From Alviniconcha marisindica (lineage: Eukaryota > Mollusca > Gastropoda > Provannidae), in NCBI GenBank assembly GCA_018857735.1, contig JABMCL010001376.1, forward strand, positions 212,501-276,500: a stretch of DNA of 64,000 nucleotides, given 5' to 3'. Of this stretch, positions 1 through 11,791 are shown piece after piece (the stretch's first letter is position 1; every line of letters begins with the position of its first letter). Both the position numbers and the translations under genes were made by a program. The notes beneath the pieces were generated by a model. The model was given only the letters and a program-made list of their open reading frames with translations, did no database searches and was not told the origin of the DNA.

Positions 1-1090
1 GAAGTTTAGAGTAGATGGTAAAAAGTGTGTAAGAACTAAGATATATATATTATGTTATAAATATATCAATGTCCAGTTTAGTAATACTAAAAGTAGCACA
101 CTCGAACTATGTACAGTATACATGTATAAATAATCTATCTGTACTAGTTAGATAGCCACATGCTCATTCACTGTGCTTGACAAAGAGGATGGAAGATGGG
201 GGGGGGGGAGAGGGGATGAGGAGAGGGGACTGTGGTGCAATGTGGGGAAAAGCATGCAGGAAGGGGGATGGCAAAATTGTTTACAGTGGAGTTAAAAACA
301 TGATTTCAGCAAAGTGACACAGAAAATATGCAGTGTCTTTTGATTTGTCATTGATCCCACCCACACTGAGATTTCTCCAGAGTCAAATTCTGTGCAGACT
401 CGTAGAACAGTCCTTTGGATTAGACTATAACAGAGGTCCTCCGTGTGTATACGCATACAAAAAGATCGCAATTAAAGATCCTGTAGTCCATGTCTGAGTT
501 TGGTGGACTATGGAAACAACAAAATAACCTAGAATGCACTAAAAGGGCATCATAATTTCTGAGCAGTTTCTGCTCAATGGAAGGTGGCTGTCTAATCCAA
601 AGAAGAAGAAGAAAATCATTGATTGAGCGTAGTATCAACAAGCTACAGAAGTACGGCATTAGTAACGTAGCAACCTACAATCTGAAGACTCTGTCATGCC
701 CATCCATTCTCTTACCCTGGACCCTCCTGCCAAACAGCTAGACTACAAAAATTCTTCCCAAACACAATCATGGGCTGTCATGATTGATCTGCCCGAAGAT
801 GAGGCCTCTACAGGGCCTGTAGATCCCAATTCCATTGCAAGCCTGCAATTCACACGCAGTTACTATCCTATCCGTCCAAATTCACATTTACACCTCCACC
901 CCACCCCCGTCTCTCTCTCTCTCAAGCAATCTGTACTCCAAAATGACGTGTGTGTTTTTAATTCAGAAATCAAACAATTACAAAAACAAACCACCCTCTG
1001 ACAAGGTACCGCTCGCGAAAGGGGAGATAATTTCCCGGCGGGAATAGTGCTATTTGTCGCCATTAACACTGGCAGGGAGAAAATACAGAC
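1..1090. other. Left flank, presumed EVC intron 1
   Basis: No further EVC exon is recognised on the minus strand. The segment holds a short G run near 198-208, (TC)n at 912-924 and unremarkable AT-rich sequence. Short open frames on both strands have no recognisable domain. Confidence 0.4.
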
Positions 1091-1291
1091 CTTCTTCTTT
1101 TCCCATGATATCAGAAACGGTCTGACACAGAGTGCTGTCAACCCAGCGCCGACGAAGAGCCCAAGAAAGAAAGCTCCAGCGATCCATGATTCATTAACTG
1201 AAAAGTCCTCGGAGTCGACTGTAAGAGTGATAGGAAGACAAAAATCGCCTGCAGAGTAAAATAACCCGAGGTTGGAGCAGTTCACGGACAT
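1091..1291 (-). CDS. EVC: Probable EVC first coding exon (partial gene, continues off the left edge)
   Basis: Read on the minus strand, an ATG at 1291 opens 67 codons ending in WEKKK at a GT donor (AAG|GTCTGT, intron from 1090). The peptide has a short polar N-terminus with an NES glycosylation sequon and a single hydrophobic helix at about residues 37-58, followed by a basic stretch. Vertebrate EVC likewise has one membrane anchor near its N-terminus followed by cytosolic coiled coils, and it lies head-to-head with EVC2. The divergent position next to EVC2 exon 1 is the main argument. EVC partners EVC2 in the EvC complex at the base of the primary cilium. Only one exon is visible, primary-sequence similarity is weak over so short a stretch, and no exon 2 is recognised between 1 and 1090. 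It could instead be another small membrane protein. Confidence 0.55.
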
Positions 1292-1624
1292 GATTCAATT
1301 TGGTTTAGAAATGCACACCACACACAAATATGTGTCTCTCTGTGAAACACTCGTAATTTTACTGGTAAAACTTTAAAGTTTCTGCTACATTTCCTTATTT
1401 TCACCTAAGGTGCACATGCTGTCCGCCATATTTGTTTTGATAAATAACATTCTACCTTGCCTCGGTTTCTAGGTAATTGACCAATCAAAGAGCTCGTTAC
1501 TCGCGGCTACTGATCGGCGCGCAGCAGAAGGCAGAGCGAGTGTTGTCTTGTCATCTTGTTTGCAAAGGAAGCGCACTAGACCTTTTACTGTATTAATTCT
1601 TGGAAAAATATGTAGCTGACCAAG
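1292..1624. promoter_or_regulatory. Presumed shared bidirectional EVC/EVC2 promoter with EVC2 non-coding exon 1
   Basis: The segment lies between the divergent EVC-like ATG (1291) and the first EVC2 donor (CAAG|GTAAGT, exon end at 1624). It contains a CCAAT box at 1481-1485, a YY1-like CCGCCAT at 1423-1429, a locally GC-rich patch at 1500-1550 and no TATA box in an obvious place. The EVC2 transcription start is probably around 1500-1560, which is inference. Exon 1 of EVC2 is untranslated in this model. Confidence 0.5.
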
Positions 1625-2813
1625 GTAAGTCTTTTACCCAAAATACTTTCACTTGGCGGCTGAAATTTTCCATGACCTCTTCACAGCATTAATATAAAAG
1701 AGAACATGTATAACAATAAGTCAAACACAGTGTTACTAGTACAGCAGGACCTGTGCATGTATACGATTTTTTTGTACCTCACACTTTTTTTTACAGTGGT
1801 CATTTATCCGTGACTCATGAGAGCAAAACCCAACGGGTTTGCATTAACTAGAAGTAGTTAATAAATCTACGATGCTGAATGTGTGTGGCAAGGTTGTGGG
1901 TGAAACTGAAAAACAAGAACACTTAAAAGTTGTGTGAACGTCATGTGGTTCGGAAGGCTAGGGTGACTGTGGATGACAACAGCCATGGCCTTGCTAAATA
2001 TTATGAGCTTCTTCCATTTGGTAGACGATTTCGTGGACCGAAATCAAATACAGTGAAATCTGCAGTCAAGAGCGTTTCTGAACAGATAAGTCCGTTCAAA
2101 CGTCAGTGCAGTGTGTGTGTGTGTGTGTGTGCGCGCGGGCGCGCGTGCGTGCGTGTGTGCGTGCGTGTGTGTGTGAATAACGTAAATTATTAGTTTGTTT
2201 ATTTTGTAACTTTTGTATTTTTAATAACTGTTCTTTGAGTTTTAGAATATACAATATGTGTTATTGTGTACTGTGATGTGGTTAATGTTCAGCCATGTTT
2301 TAATTTCTCTGATAAGAAAATAAAGTAATCTTGAATCTTGAATGCTGGTAATACTACTAATAGCGACCAAAGGGATACATCTGGCTCAAGGAACAATCTT
2401 AGCTAAAGTAAGTACAGTCGTCTCACCAATCTCCGAGCAACTCTCACTCTCACTCTCACTCTCGGTGTTCACTTCCAGTCGGTGGAGAGACTCTCACTCT
2501 CTGGTTCAGTTCAGCCCAGGGTGATGAATATGTGCCCATGTTCCATCTGATTAAAATTTTGAAGAGTTTCTGTGTTGCCTTCAAAGTAATTTTGATCCAA
2601 ATTCTGTTGTTGACCCTTCAGGTAGATCTCTCTGTCTGTGGTAAACTTTAATTTTATCGGTTCAGTGTTCCAATTCTACACACTGGACAAAAAACAAAAA
2701 GAATTTTTTTTTTTTGAGGAGGTAATCCTTTACAGAGCCATCATGTCTTAAAAGTTACACTGTTCATTCTTCTGCCTATCTAATTCAGTACAGTTTTTCT
2801 GTTTGTATTTCAG
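1625..2813 (+). other. EVC2 intron 1
   Basis: GTAAGT to TTTCAG. It holds a (TG)n/(CG)-mixed tract at 2110-2175, a retroelement 3' tail at 2305-2343 and a (CACTCT)n stretch at 2441-2463. No other gene is seen. Confidence 0.7.
2305..2343 (+). mobile_element. 3' tail of a non-LTR retroelement
   Basis: TCTCTGATAAGAAAATAAAG followed by TAATCTTGAATCTTGAATG: a polyadenylation-like AATAAAG and a short-period (TCTTGAA) tail. The same string recurs at 46985-47022, so this is an interspersed element terminus. Confidence 0.55.
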
Positions 2814-3033
2814 GAGTGTCCTTAAAGTCATTTAGAAGAAAGAACAAGCTGTGTCAAGGCCATTTACGTGGATACAGGCAGTGATGGCAGGAATGCGCCT
2901 TGGACCTCAGCACCTAACCTTTGCAAGCATTGTCTTGCTGTCAGCATTCTACTATGGAGCTGCTCAAACACAAGTGTGCACTTACTACGATAATAAGACC
3001 ATCTACTCCTACCAGCCATACACTGAATTTCAG
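2814..3033 (+). CDS. EVC2: EVC2 exon 2: start codon and signal peptide
   Basis: The acceptor is TGTATTTCAG|GAG and the donor TTTCAG|GTGAGT (phase 0). Translation starts at the ATG at 2884. The frame is open upstream only to a GTG, and the next ATG is three codons downstream. The first 28 residues form a typical signal peptide: hydrophobic core FASIVLLSAFYYG, likely cleavage after AAQ. An NKT sequon follows. Confidence 0.85.
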
Positions 3034-6000
3034 GTGAGTGTCAGTGATGGTGTTGCAAGGTTTACATGAATCGGTAACTTTCAGTATTTTACTGGTTAAA
3101 ATCAGCATATATATATATATATATATATATACTGGGGAAAAATCAGCAATTGGTCAGTACCAGCTGTTATTTGTTTGACCAGTTCTCCAAAGAAAAGCAC
3201 AGAGAGAGAGAGAGTGTGTGTGTGTCTGTGTGTGTTCTAGACAGGGAAGGGAGCAGGGTGTTTGCTAGTAGAGCTCTAGTACAGATGACCATGTGTCTGA
3301 CCGGTTTACAGTGATTGTCTGACCATTTTCCATGAACCACTCTTTAGATGTTACTCTCGTTTGAAAAATGTCTAGCACAATCACTGGCATTGTCAATGTC
3401 AGTGCTATCATTTCCATTTTCTTGAGCAGCGCAGAGCTCTGCAAGATCTGTTTCATCATTTTCTGTTTAGTTAAGTCTACGTACTCTGTGTGTGTATGTG
3501 TGTGCATCGTGTCTGTTTAGTCTGCTTGGTCCATGTGTGTTTAGTCTGCTTGGTCCATGTGTGTTTAGCCTGCTTGGTCCATGTATGTTGCAGATAATTG
3601 TGAGTTTGAACTCGGCAGCAGTGTCAGGATCGGGCCTTGGTACCACCATATCCACGGCTGATATTGACTACATCAGCTTTCAGGGCACTCTCATCTCACC
3701 AGCTTCCCCAGACGTTGTCATAGAGAGGACTGTGCAGGTTGGTTTTGTACTTGCACATAACAGAAATCTGTGTAATGACTGAATGTTTGGGCTGCCAGCC
3801 TTCAGTAACAAAGCCTTTATGTTGGAACATTTTGGATGCGTGTAAGGAACAGGTAATGTCCACTTTTAGCCCTGTCGGTTCGTGGTCCTCAAATGGTCTG
3901 AGGATGCATGTGTTTGTATACCCTGACATAGTACAGAATGAACTGATATATATATATATATATATGTGGATATGCCAATGTAGTGCATATTTTAAGTTCA
4001 TTCCATCCACACACACACATATCAAACCATTTGAGGACAGCAAACTGATGGGGCTAAAAGTGGATATTGCCAAGGAACAGCTGTTAAAAATGTCCTCTTA
4101 TAATTTATACACATGTATTTGTTACTTTGCTTGGGGTGGGGGTGGGGGGAGCTGCTTTATTTTACCATGTAGTATACTGCTAGTAACCTTTACCAACTTC
4201 ATTGTCAGCAGTGTCACAAAAGTTTGACAGGACAGATATCTTTTCTAGAAACGTTATTTTTGGTTTAATTTGAAAACTTGCTATAGTAGAGTAAGTTAAG
4301 TTAGTTCTTAGGTTTTAACATCCTGTCAACAGAATAAGGTCACTTCAGGATGAAGCGTAATAGTACAGGCCTCCATAAAATCATAGCTACATATTTTATT
4401 TACCTTTACCTTTTTATATTAGATTATTAGATCTAAGAAATTTGTTTCTCTAAACTCATTTCTTCTGTCTGTTCTCAAGTATTGCAAATTGCTTTTGGGG
4501 GTATTTGTTATAAGCATTTGATGAAGGGACTGAAGGATATGTGATTACGTATGTGTTGTTGTTTTTAACTACAAAAGACAAGAAACAAAAAGTCAGAACT
4601 AAGCATTAACTTTCAGGTAATATAGCTGACTATTCTTGATTGTTAATTGAATGTTTTTTGATTCAGCCAGCCACTGTCGGAAATCGCTGTTTTGTAGCTG
4701 TGTATGTATACTCTTTAATTTTAAGAACAATTTAATTTAAACATACAATACAATACAACTTTATTGTCTCTGTGTAGAGAAATTTGCTTTCTGGCTCGTC
4801 ATTTACATAAAAACATTCAATACAATTAACAATAAAACATCAACAACTCAATGAAACACGGAGCTAAAAACCGCTAAAATAAAAGGAAAATACTTAACTG
4901 TTGCTTTACTTTAGACCCTTTGTGTTTACTAACATCATTAATAGTGCAGATCTAGGGAAATGTACTCATCTATACAATGAAACCCATAGCCCAAGGAGCA
5001 GTTAAACACAAGTGCTTTTGACAGAAAGTCTTCATCAGGTGTAAGAAGATAGATAGATAATAATAAAAGAAGAAGGAAGCAAATATTTTATTATTATCTG
5101 TCTATCTTCTCACAACTGACAAAGACTTTCTGTTGAAAGTGCTTGTGTTTAATTGTTCCTTGTGTTTCGTCCTATAGATGAGCACATTTCCCTAGATCTG
5201 TTCCATTTTGTCAGCCTCACCAGCATTTGTTCACTCATTCCTTGGATACATCACAGATAGTGGTCTTTGAACCTTAAGCTTCAGTTTGGAGAGCAGCAGC
5301 CCCAGGAGGGTGGTCTGTCGTGTCAGGGTTCCACTGTGTTGGTGAACACAGTTAGCATTATTACATCATAGTCACCAGACACAGACCTGAGATATCATTT
5401 ATGGACGTCTTGTCCCTGCGTGTGACCAGATGGTTGATTCAACGGCCATCCCACCTATCCTTCAACTGACCACCTACCTGTCTCACGAAGGCACATCGTC
5501 TTCAGCGAGTTTGTCATCCATCGTGTTTACTGAGGATATCAGCCAGGGCCTGCAGGCCTACTGGACCTCCACTTTCATCCCTGGTTTGGCTGCAAGCGGT
5601 GTCACAGTTAATAAACGAACCAGCATTGAGTACAGTCTGACATCTCTCAGTAAGTAGTGTGTTGGCTTTGTTCTGTACATTCTGACATCTCCTCTCAGTA
5701 AGTAGTGTGTTGGCTTTGTTCAGTACATTCCGACATCTTCTTTCAGTAGGTAGTGTAGTGGCTTTGTCGTACTGTTTGGTTACTCTGGTTTTTGTTGATG
5801 TCTGTCATTGTTGCCTTAAAAACTTCTCTTTTTTATGTGTGCATATTATATGCTCACTGCGTTTGAAGTTTTGATTTTAATTTTTACAATTTGGCTGATG
5901 TCGCAACTACTGGACACTACAATGTTCAGTACATTCTGACATCTGTCAGTAAGTAGTGTTGGTTTTGTTATCCTGTTTGCTTAGTCTGGTTTTCGTTGAA

Positions 6001-9000
6001 ACAAGGAACATGCTAGCCTTAAAAAAAAAAAATGCATTTCTTTGTGCATACTAATTGCTGTAATTATCTATATATATATACTTGTTGTGTTCGTTTTTTT
6101 AAATTAAGATTTTCACAATCCCACCAGCTTCACAACTACTATAAGATACAATGTTCAGTACATTTCAAGACCTTCTCTCAGTAAGTAGAGTATTGGTTTT
6201 GTCACAGTTTGGTTGCTTTGGCTGTTAATGCTGGTTGTTGTTGTTGTTGAAACAGAGAACATTATGTAAAGCCATGTTCATACAAAATCTGAAACAAACA
6301 ATGAAATCAAATGGAAATGGCCTTAAAAATAAATATTTTTAATTTTTATATTATATATAAAAAGAAGAAGAAAAGATAGCATTTTTCCATTCATTCTACT
6401 CATTGCATTTGGCTTTAAAACAAATAATTTCCAAACATGTTTTCAGCACCGGGTCATTCAGCCACCTTGCAGTATGATGTTGAACCCTCAGGGAAACAGG
6501 GTGTTGATCTGGCCAGTGGCGTAACATACTTCGACTCCTTCCTCTCTTTCAACGATGTGAGTGCAGGTCATCATGACTGTTGCGTACATTATGGTGTGCC
6601 AGGAAAGTGCCGTTGGCTTGTGTCCTGCCATATGATGTCAAAAGTGCCATTGGCTTTTGTCCTGCCATGTGATGTCAACTTTGTGAATGGATTTTGTCAG
6701 ATAATAGGCATGGTCATTTCGCAGTGTTGCATTGGTGGGACATCATTTGTGCGTTATTAACTTCGTCATTCTGTTTTCGTTTACCTTGTATTGAGTTGGT
6801 GGATGAGCAGCCAGTTTTATTTGGTTTGCTGTGAGTGTGTGTTGAGTTTATTATTCAGTGCTGGTTTTAATTAGTTACTTTTATGATCAACAATCGTGTG
6901 TTGTTAGAATTTGGGAATGACTGCCAGAGCTACACTGCCAGACTGAGCATAGCTCTGTTTGTTCCAGTACTGACAGTAGTGACAGTTGTTTCTGATTCTT
7001 CAGCGAGTACAGTGAACACAGGTCATCTTGAAAGTTGCGTACACAATAATGCTGTTTTGTGTCAAGTCTTTAAACTCAACCATGTCTTAATTTCAACGCC
7101 ACCAGTTGCACAAGGAGAAGTCTGACCAGGCCATGGTTTATCTACGAGTCTCTACACTACTTGTTTCACAAATGTTTTTTGGCCAGGCCATGGTTTGTCA
7201 ATGACTGTCTACACTACTCGTTGCACAAGGAGAAGTCTGGCCAGGCAATGGGTTGTCAATGAATATAGATCTACACTACTCATTGCACAAGGAAAAGTCT
7301 GACCAGGCAATTGTTTGTCAACGAGTATAGATCTACACTACTCGTTGCACAAGGAAAAGTCTGACCAGGCAATGGTTTGTCAGTGAGGAGAGAGAGGTGA
7401 AGCATGTAACTCATTTGACCTCATCCTGTCATCGACTTTGTCAGTCTGTTGTTGATGGGGCTTATGATCATATGGTGGTGGAGTTGGTGCAGGTGTTGGT
7501 GATAACGTTGGTGGTCTGTTTATCTGCAGTGTGTAACTGTCACTAAAATGACAATATTTTGTTTTTGTTGGTGATACTAATAGCGTCTAAAAAGAAATTC
7601 CACTTTGAGAACAAATGACTTTTTGCTGTGTACCATTGCAGACATCAACCCTGGCTTCGTTCGGTCCTCTTGACCTGTCAATCTGTCTTGAGGCCTCGTA
7701 CGTGTACAATACCAGTGTAAGTCTCTCTTTTTTTCTCTCTCTTTTTTTTTCTTTTTTTTCTGTTGCTGCCATGGATATTTTCCATGTGGTTATTTCCATT
7801 TGATTTCACTGTTGGTTTCAGATTTTGTTTGAACATAGCTTTACATAATGTACATAATGTTTAACTACATGATCGCCTGGCTTTTACCAGGATGGGCTTT
7901 CATAAATTCAAAGCATTTCCATAATGGTTGAAGTGGGTCACTGATGGTGATTATGGGAGGGGGGAGGGGGCTGGGAGAGGTTGAGGGAAGTGAGGGGTTG
8001 TGAGATTGTGTGTGTGTGTGTACACATGCGCATGTGTGGATGCGGGAGAGAGTGAGGGACAGAGTGAGATATGTAACGCACTATTAAATTAGGTTATGTA
8101 GTGTTGTAATGTTTCATGCATAGCACTTTGTGCCTCACACATGTATAGTCATAGAGGGATTTGGCGCATTAGAAATGCGTTTATTACCGCAGTATAATCA
8201 CCACTGTTGCTGCCCTGCTTATTTTCCTTACGATTATTTCCATTTGAATTTACTATTTGTTTTCAGGTTTTGTACGAACATGGCTTCACTGCGCTGAGCT
8301 TCTTCATTGCACTGTTGCTGGGTTTTCTCCTTGTGGTGCTCGGGGTTTTCCTTTACCTTGTCATCTGCAGTCGCCGCAAGCGCAGCGTCTCACCCTCCAA
8401 ATATGACGTGGGTACCAGCGGAATCGTCCACACAGAGGGTCTTAGTGTATGATACTTGTGCTGGGTTTCGTATTACTCTCAGCGGCCGATTGAGTTATCT
8501 GGGAGGCAAATGGGTTGGCTGTCTGTCTGAGGTCCCAACACATAAAATGTTTGTTTTTTTAAATACTATTTTATTAGGACAAAACACAACATGCAAATTT
8601 TTGGGAGGTCCCATTTCATATTTCGCAGTGCTAGCTGTTGTGTATGCCAGTGTCAGTGTTGATGTTAAGGTCCACTTATTACGGTGCAGTTTCACTCCAC
8701 ATAGACGGCCACAGTGCATAATGTAATGCATGCAGTGGGATTGTTTACGTAGCAGAGACCTTGTTCTGTATATTGATGACAGAAACGATACACGTATTCT
8801 TTGTTGTTGAATTTTGTCCTTAGCTTCGTATGTCGTAGACATTTTCCTTCTTCTTTTTTTCAGTTGTAGGACCTACATTTCAGTATCTGGAGTGTTGATT
8901 TGCTCGGTGTACAACAGAGCAATATTTATTCTGGATGCTGAAACTTAAAAGAGGGGTGAGGCAGATGCTGTTTGGTAGTTTGTGTAATCCCTTCAATGCC

Positions 9001-11757
9001 ATGCATGTGTGCATGCTTGGGGGGGGGGGGGGGGGGGGGGGTATAGTAGACAGGCCGGTCAGGTTTAGATAACAAATTTGATTGCCACTAATGTTAGTAG
9101 TGGATGTATTTGTATTTTATGAGATATTAATTTGTGTGATGCATGTAGGCCTACACAGGGGGCTGTTCTTAAATGTCTTAATGTAATTTTGCCGTTTTTT
9201 GTTCTTGCTGACTGGCACGCTCATGTGTGAATGAGCTTGGTGGTAAATAGTACCACTTGGACCTATGGCTCATTTTTGGTAATATGGGGTCGTGAGGAGA
9301 AATGAATGAACTGACACCAAGAAACAATCCTTGCACTTCTACTCAGCAAGAATAAAATTCTTATGTCTTTTGAATGTCTTCTAACTGCTTACTATGGAAG
9401 GAGAAGAGTTAAACAGCCATTTAAACTTTTGGTTCTGGTTTACATTTTTACCAGGAGAACCGCATGAGGGAAAAGGGAAAGAAGATTGTCATGGACCCAA
9501 AGGCGGCGCTTCGTAAGGGGCTCAACATCATCAAGGACTGCAGGTAAGGGTGCGTGTGCTTTCAGGTGCACATGTGAGTGTGAGCAGGTTTGCATTTGTG
9601 TGACTGAGTGTGAGCATGGACATGTTCATCTGCATGTAAAAATGAATTGTTCAAGTGCATGTGAGCATGGCATGCTCACATAGACATGGGCCTGCTTATG
9701 CACATGTAAGCGTGGCACATTCATATAAACATGGGCATGTTTGTGTCCATGTGTGCAAGGCATGTTCATGTGGGCATGTGCATGTATTTTGTGCATGGGG
9801 CATGTTAATGTGCATGTGAACATAGCACATTATTTGTTAACATGAGCATGTTTATGTCCGTGTGAGCTTGGTAAGTTTGTGTGCATAATGATATATGTGC
9901 ATACCCAAACAGCTGTATTCCTGGAATTTCAGGGTGACCAGCTGAGAATTGTTGTTTGTTTGTTTGTTAGCATTCCTCAGCTGAAACCCAACTGTTTGGT
10001 GAGAAGGCAGTGTGTGCAACCTTCTCCCAGCACTTGTACACGCTGTCGTCCATGTATACAAGTGCAGTGTTACCCACCACTTCAGCAGCTGTACTCCGAC
10101 TTTAGGGGTACCAGCTCAGGGGAAAATCGAGACAAGTGGAACAGATTTGGTTTTTACTTTCGAAACGAAAAGCAGCAAAAACTTGCCATCCAACTTGATG
10201 AATGTTTGGAAGTCATGCTAATTCTACTTTCAGCAGTATTTGTTTGTTTTCGTTGACTCAGAATTTTGAATGGTCAAAGTTGCAACCATGCAGGTACTAT
10301 ATGTTTGATAATTATTGTCTCTGGCAGTTGGTCACACCAGCTTGTTGACTGTCTCTCTTGCAGCCTCATGGCATGGGATGAGAGCATTGTTCTGATTCTG
10401 GCCCTGAAGGACAAGCTGCACATGTTCAGAGAAATCGACAAGTAAGTCTGGCGTTTCTGTCAACTGCAAAAAATACTGGCCTTCGTAGTTTGTTGGCTGC
10501 TGGATATCTCTGCGGTGAAGCTGATTGAGAGAATGCTGATAATTATTGTGCCTTTGGTGAGTGAACACAATTGTAAGCCCATGCACCGCTGTTAGTAGAG
10601 GGTAGTTCTGCATCGGGGTTGGGCTGTTACACTGTCTCACTGATGTGGAAGTAATCTTTCTGGGCTGCTCATTGCCGGTATTAAACTGGACAAGCTTTCA
10701 GTCTCAGCTTTGGAATGAAAAGGTCCACCTCTCAGTCTCTGCTTTGGAGTGAAGAGGTTAACCTCTCTGTCTCAGCTTTGGAGTGAAGAGGTTAACCTCT
10801 CTGTCTCAGCTTTGGAGTGAAGAGGTTAACTTCTCAGTCTCAGCTTTGGAGTGAAGAGGTTAACCTCTCTGTCTCTGCTTTGGAGTGAAGAGGTTAACCT
10901 CTCTGTCTCAGCTTTGGAGTGAAGAGGTTAACCTCTCTGTCTCAGCTTTGGAGTGAAGAGGTTAACCTCTGTCTCAGCTTTGGAGTGAAGAGGTTAACTT
11001 CTCAGTCTCTGCTTTGGAGTGAAGAGGTTAACCTCTTAGTCTCAGCTTTGGAGTGAAGAGGTTAACTTCTTAGTCTCAGTTTGGAGTGAAGAGGTTAACC
11101 TCTCAGTCTCAGCTTTGGAGTGAAGAGGTTAACCTTCTCAGTCTCAGCTTTGGAGTGAAGAGGTTAACCTCTTAGTCTCAGCTTTGGAGTGAAGAGGTTA
11201 ACTTCTTAGTCTCTGGTTTGGAGTGAAGAGGTTAACCTCACAGTCTCAGCTTTGAGGTAAAGATGTTAACCTCTCAGTCTCAGCTTTGGAGTGAAGGGGT
11301 TAACTTCTCAGCTCTCTGCTTTGGAGTGAAGAGGTTAACCTCTCAGTCTCAGCTTTGGGTATGTGGGCATGATTGTGTTTGTTGAGGGAGGGGGGTGGGG
11401 TCCATGGGGGGGGGGGGGGGGGGTCCATGGGTGTGTGGGCATTGTTTTGGCTGTGATGGAGGGTGACAGGTAGGAATGTGAGTAATGACTGTGCACTTAC
11501 ACAATCTCGGAGACAATGGTTTTTACTCTGTTTTACTCCATTTTGCTTGATTTGTATTATTTTACTTTTATCTGTATTTTTTTATTTGTTTATTGTTTCA
11601 TTGTTTATTGTTGTGTTTGGACTAACCTGAGTTAACCTGAAGACAAATATTTGTTGGGTGCATTTATCATGAATAATAACGTTCTTTCGATTTTTGCTGA
11701 TTTGTAATAGTAATTGTAATGGTTCAGATATTTGTGATCTTGTCATTTCTCCATCAC

Positions 11758-11791
<34 letters not shown>

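Noticed and set aside
863..1090. Continuation of the EVC-like frame beyond 1091 to a 142-residue protein
   Set aside because: After the GT donor the sequence becomes Pro/Cys/Thr-rich and low in helix, unlike EVC. An intron is more likely.
1496..1510. RFX X-box for a ciliary promoter (GTTACT CGC GGCTAC)
   Set aside because: One mismatch in the second half-site and a three-base spacer. Too weak to claim without binding data.
8408..8452. Read-through of exon 7 to a stop at 8450, giving a short membrane-anchored EVC2
   Set aside because: It would be a truncated intron-retention product. The conserved coiled-coil exons that follow show that the donor at 8408 is used in the main transcript.
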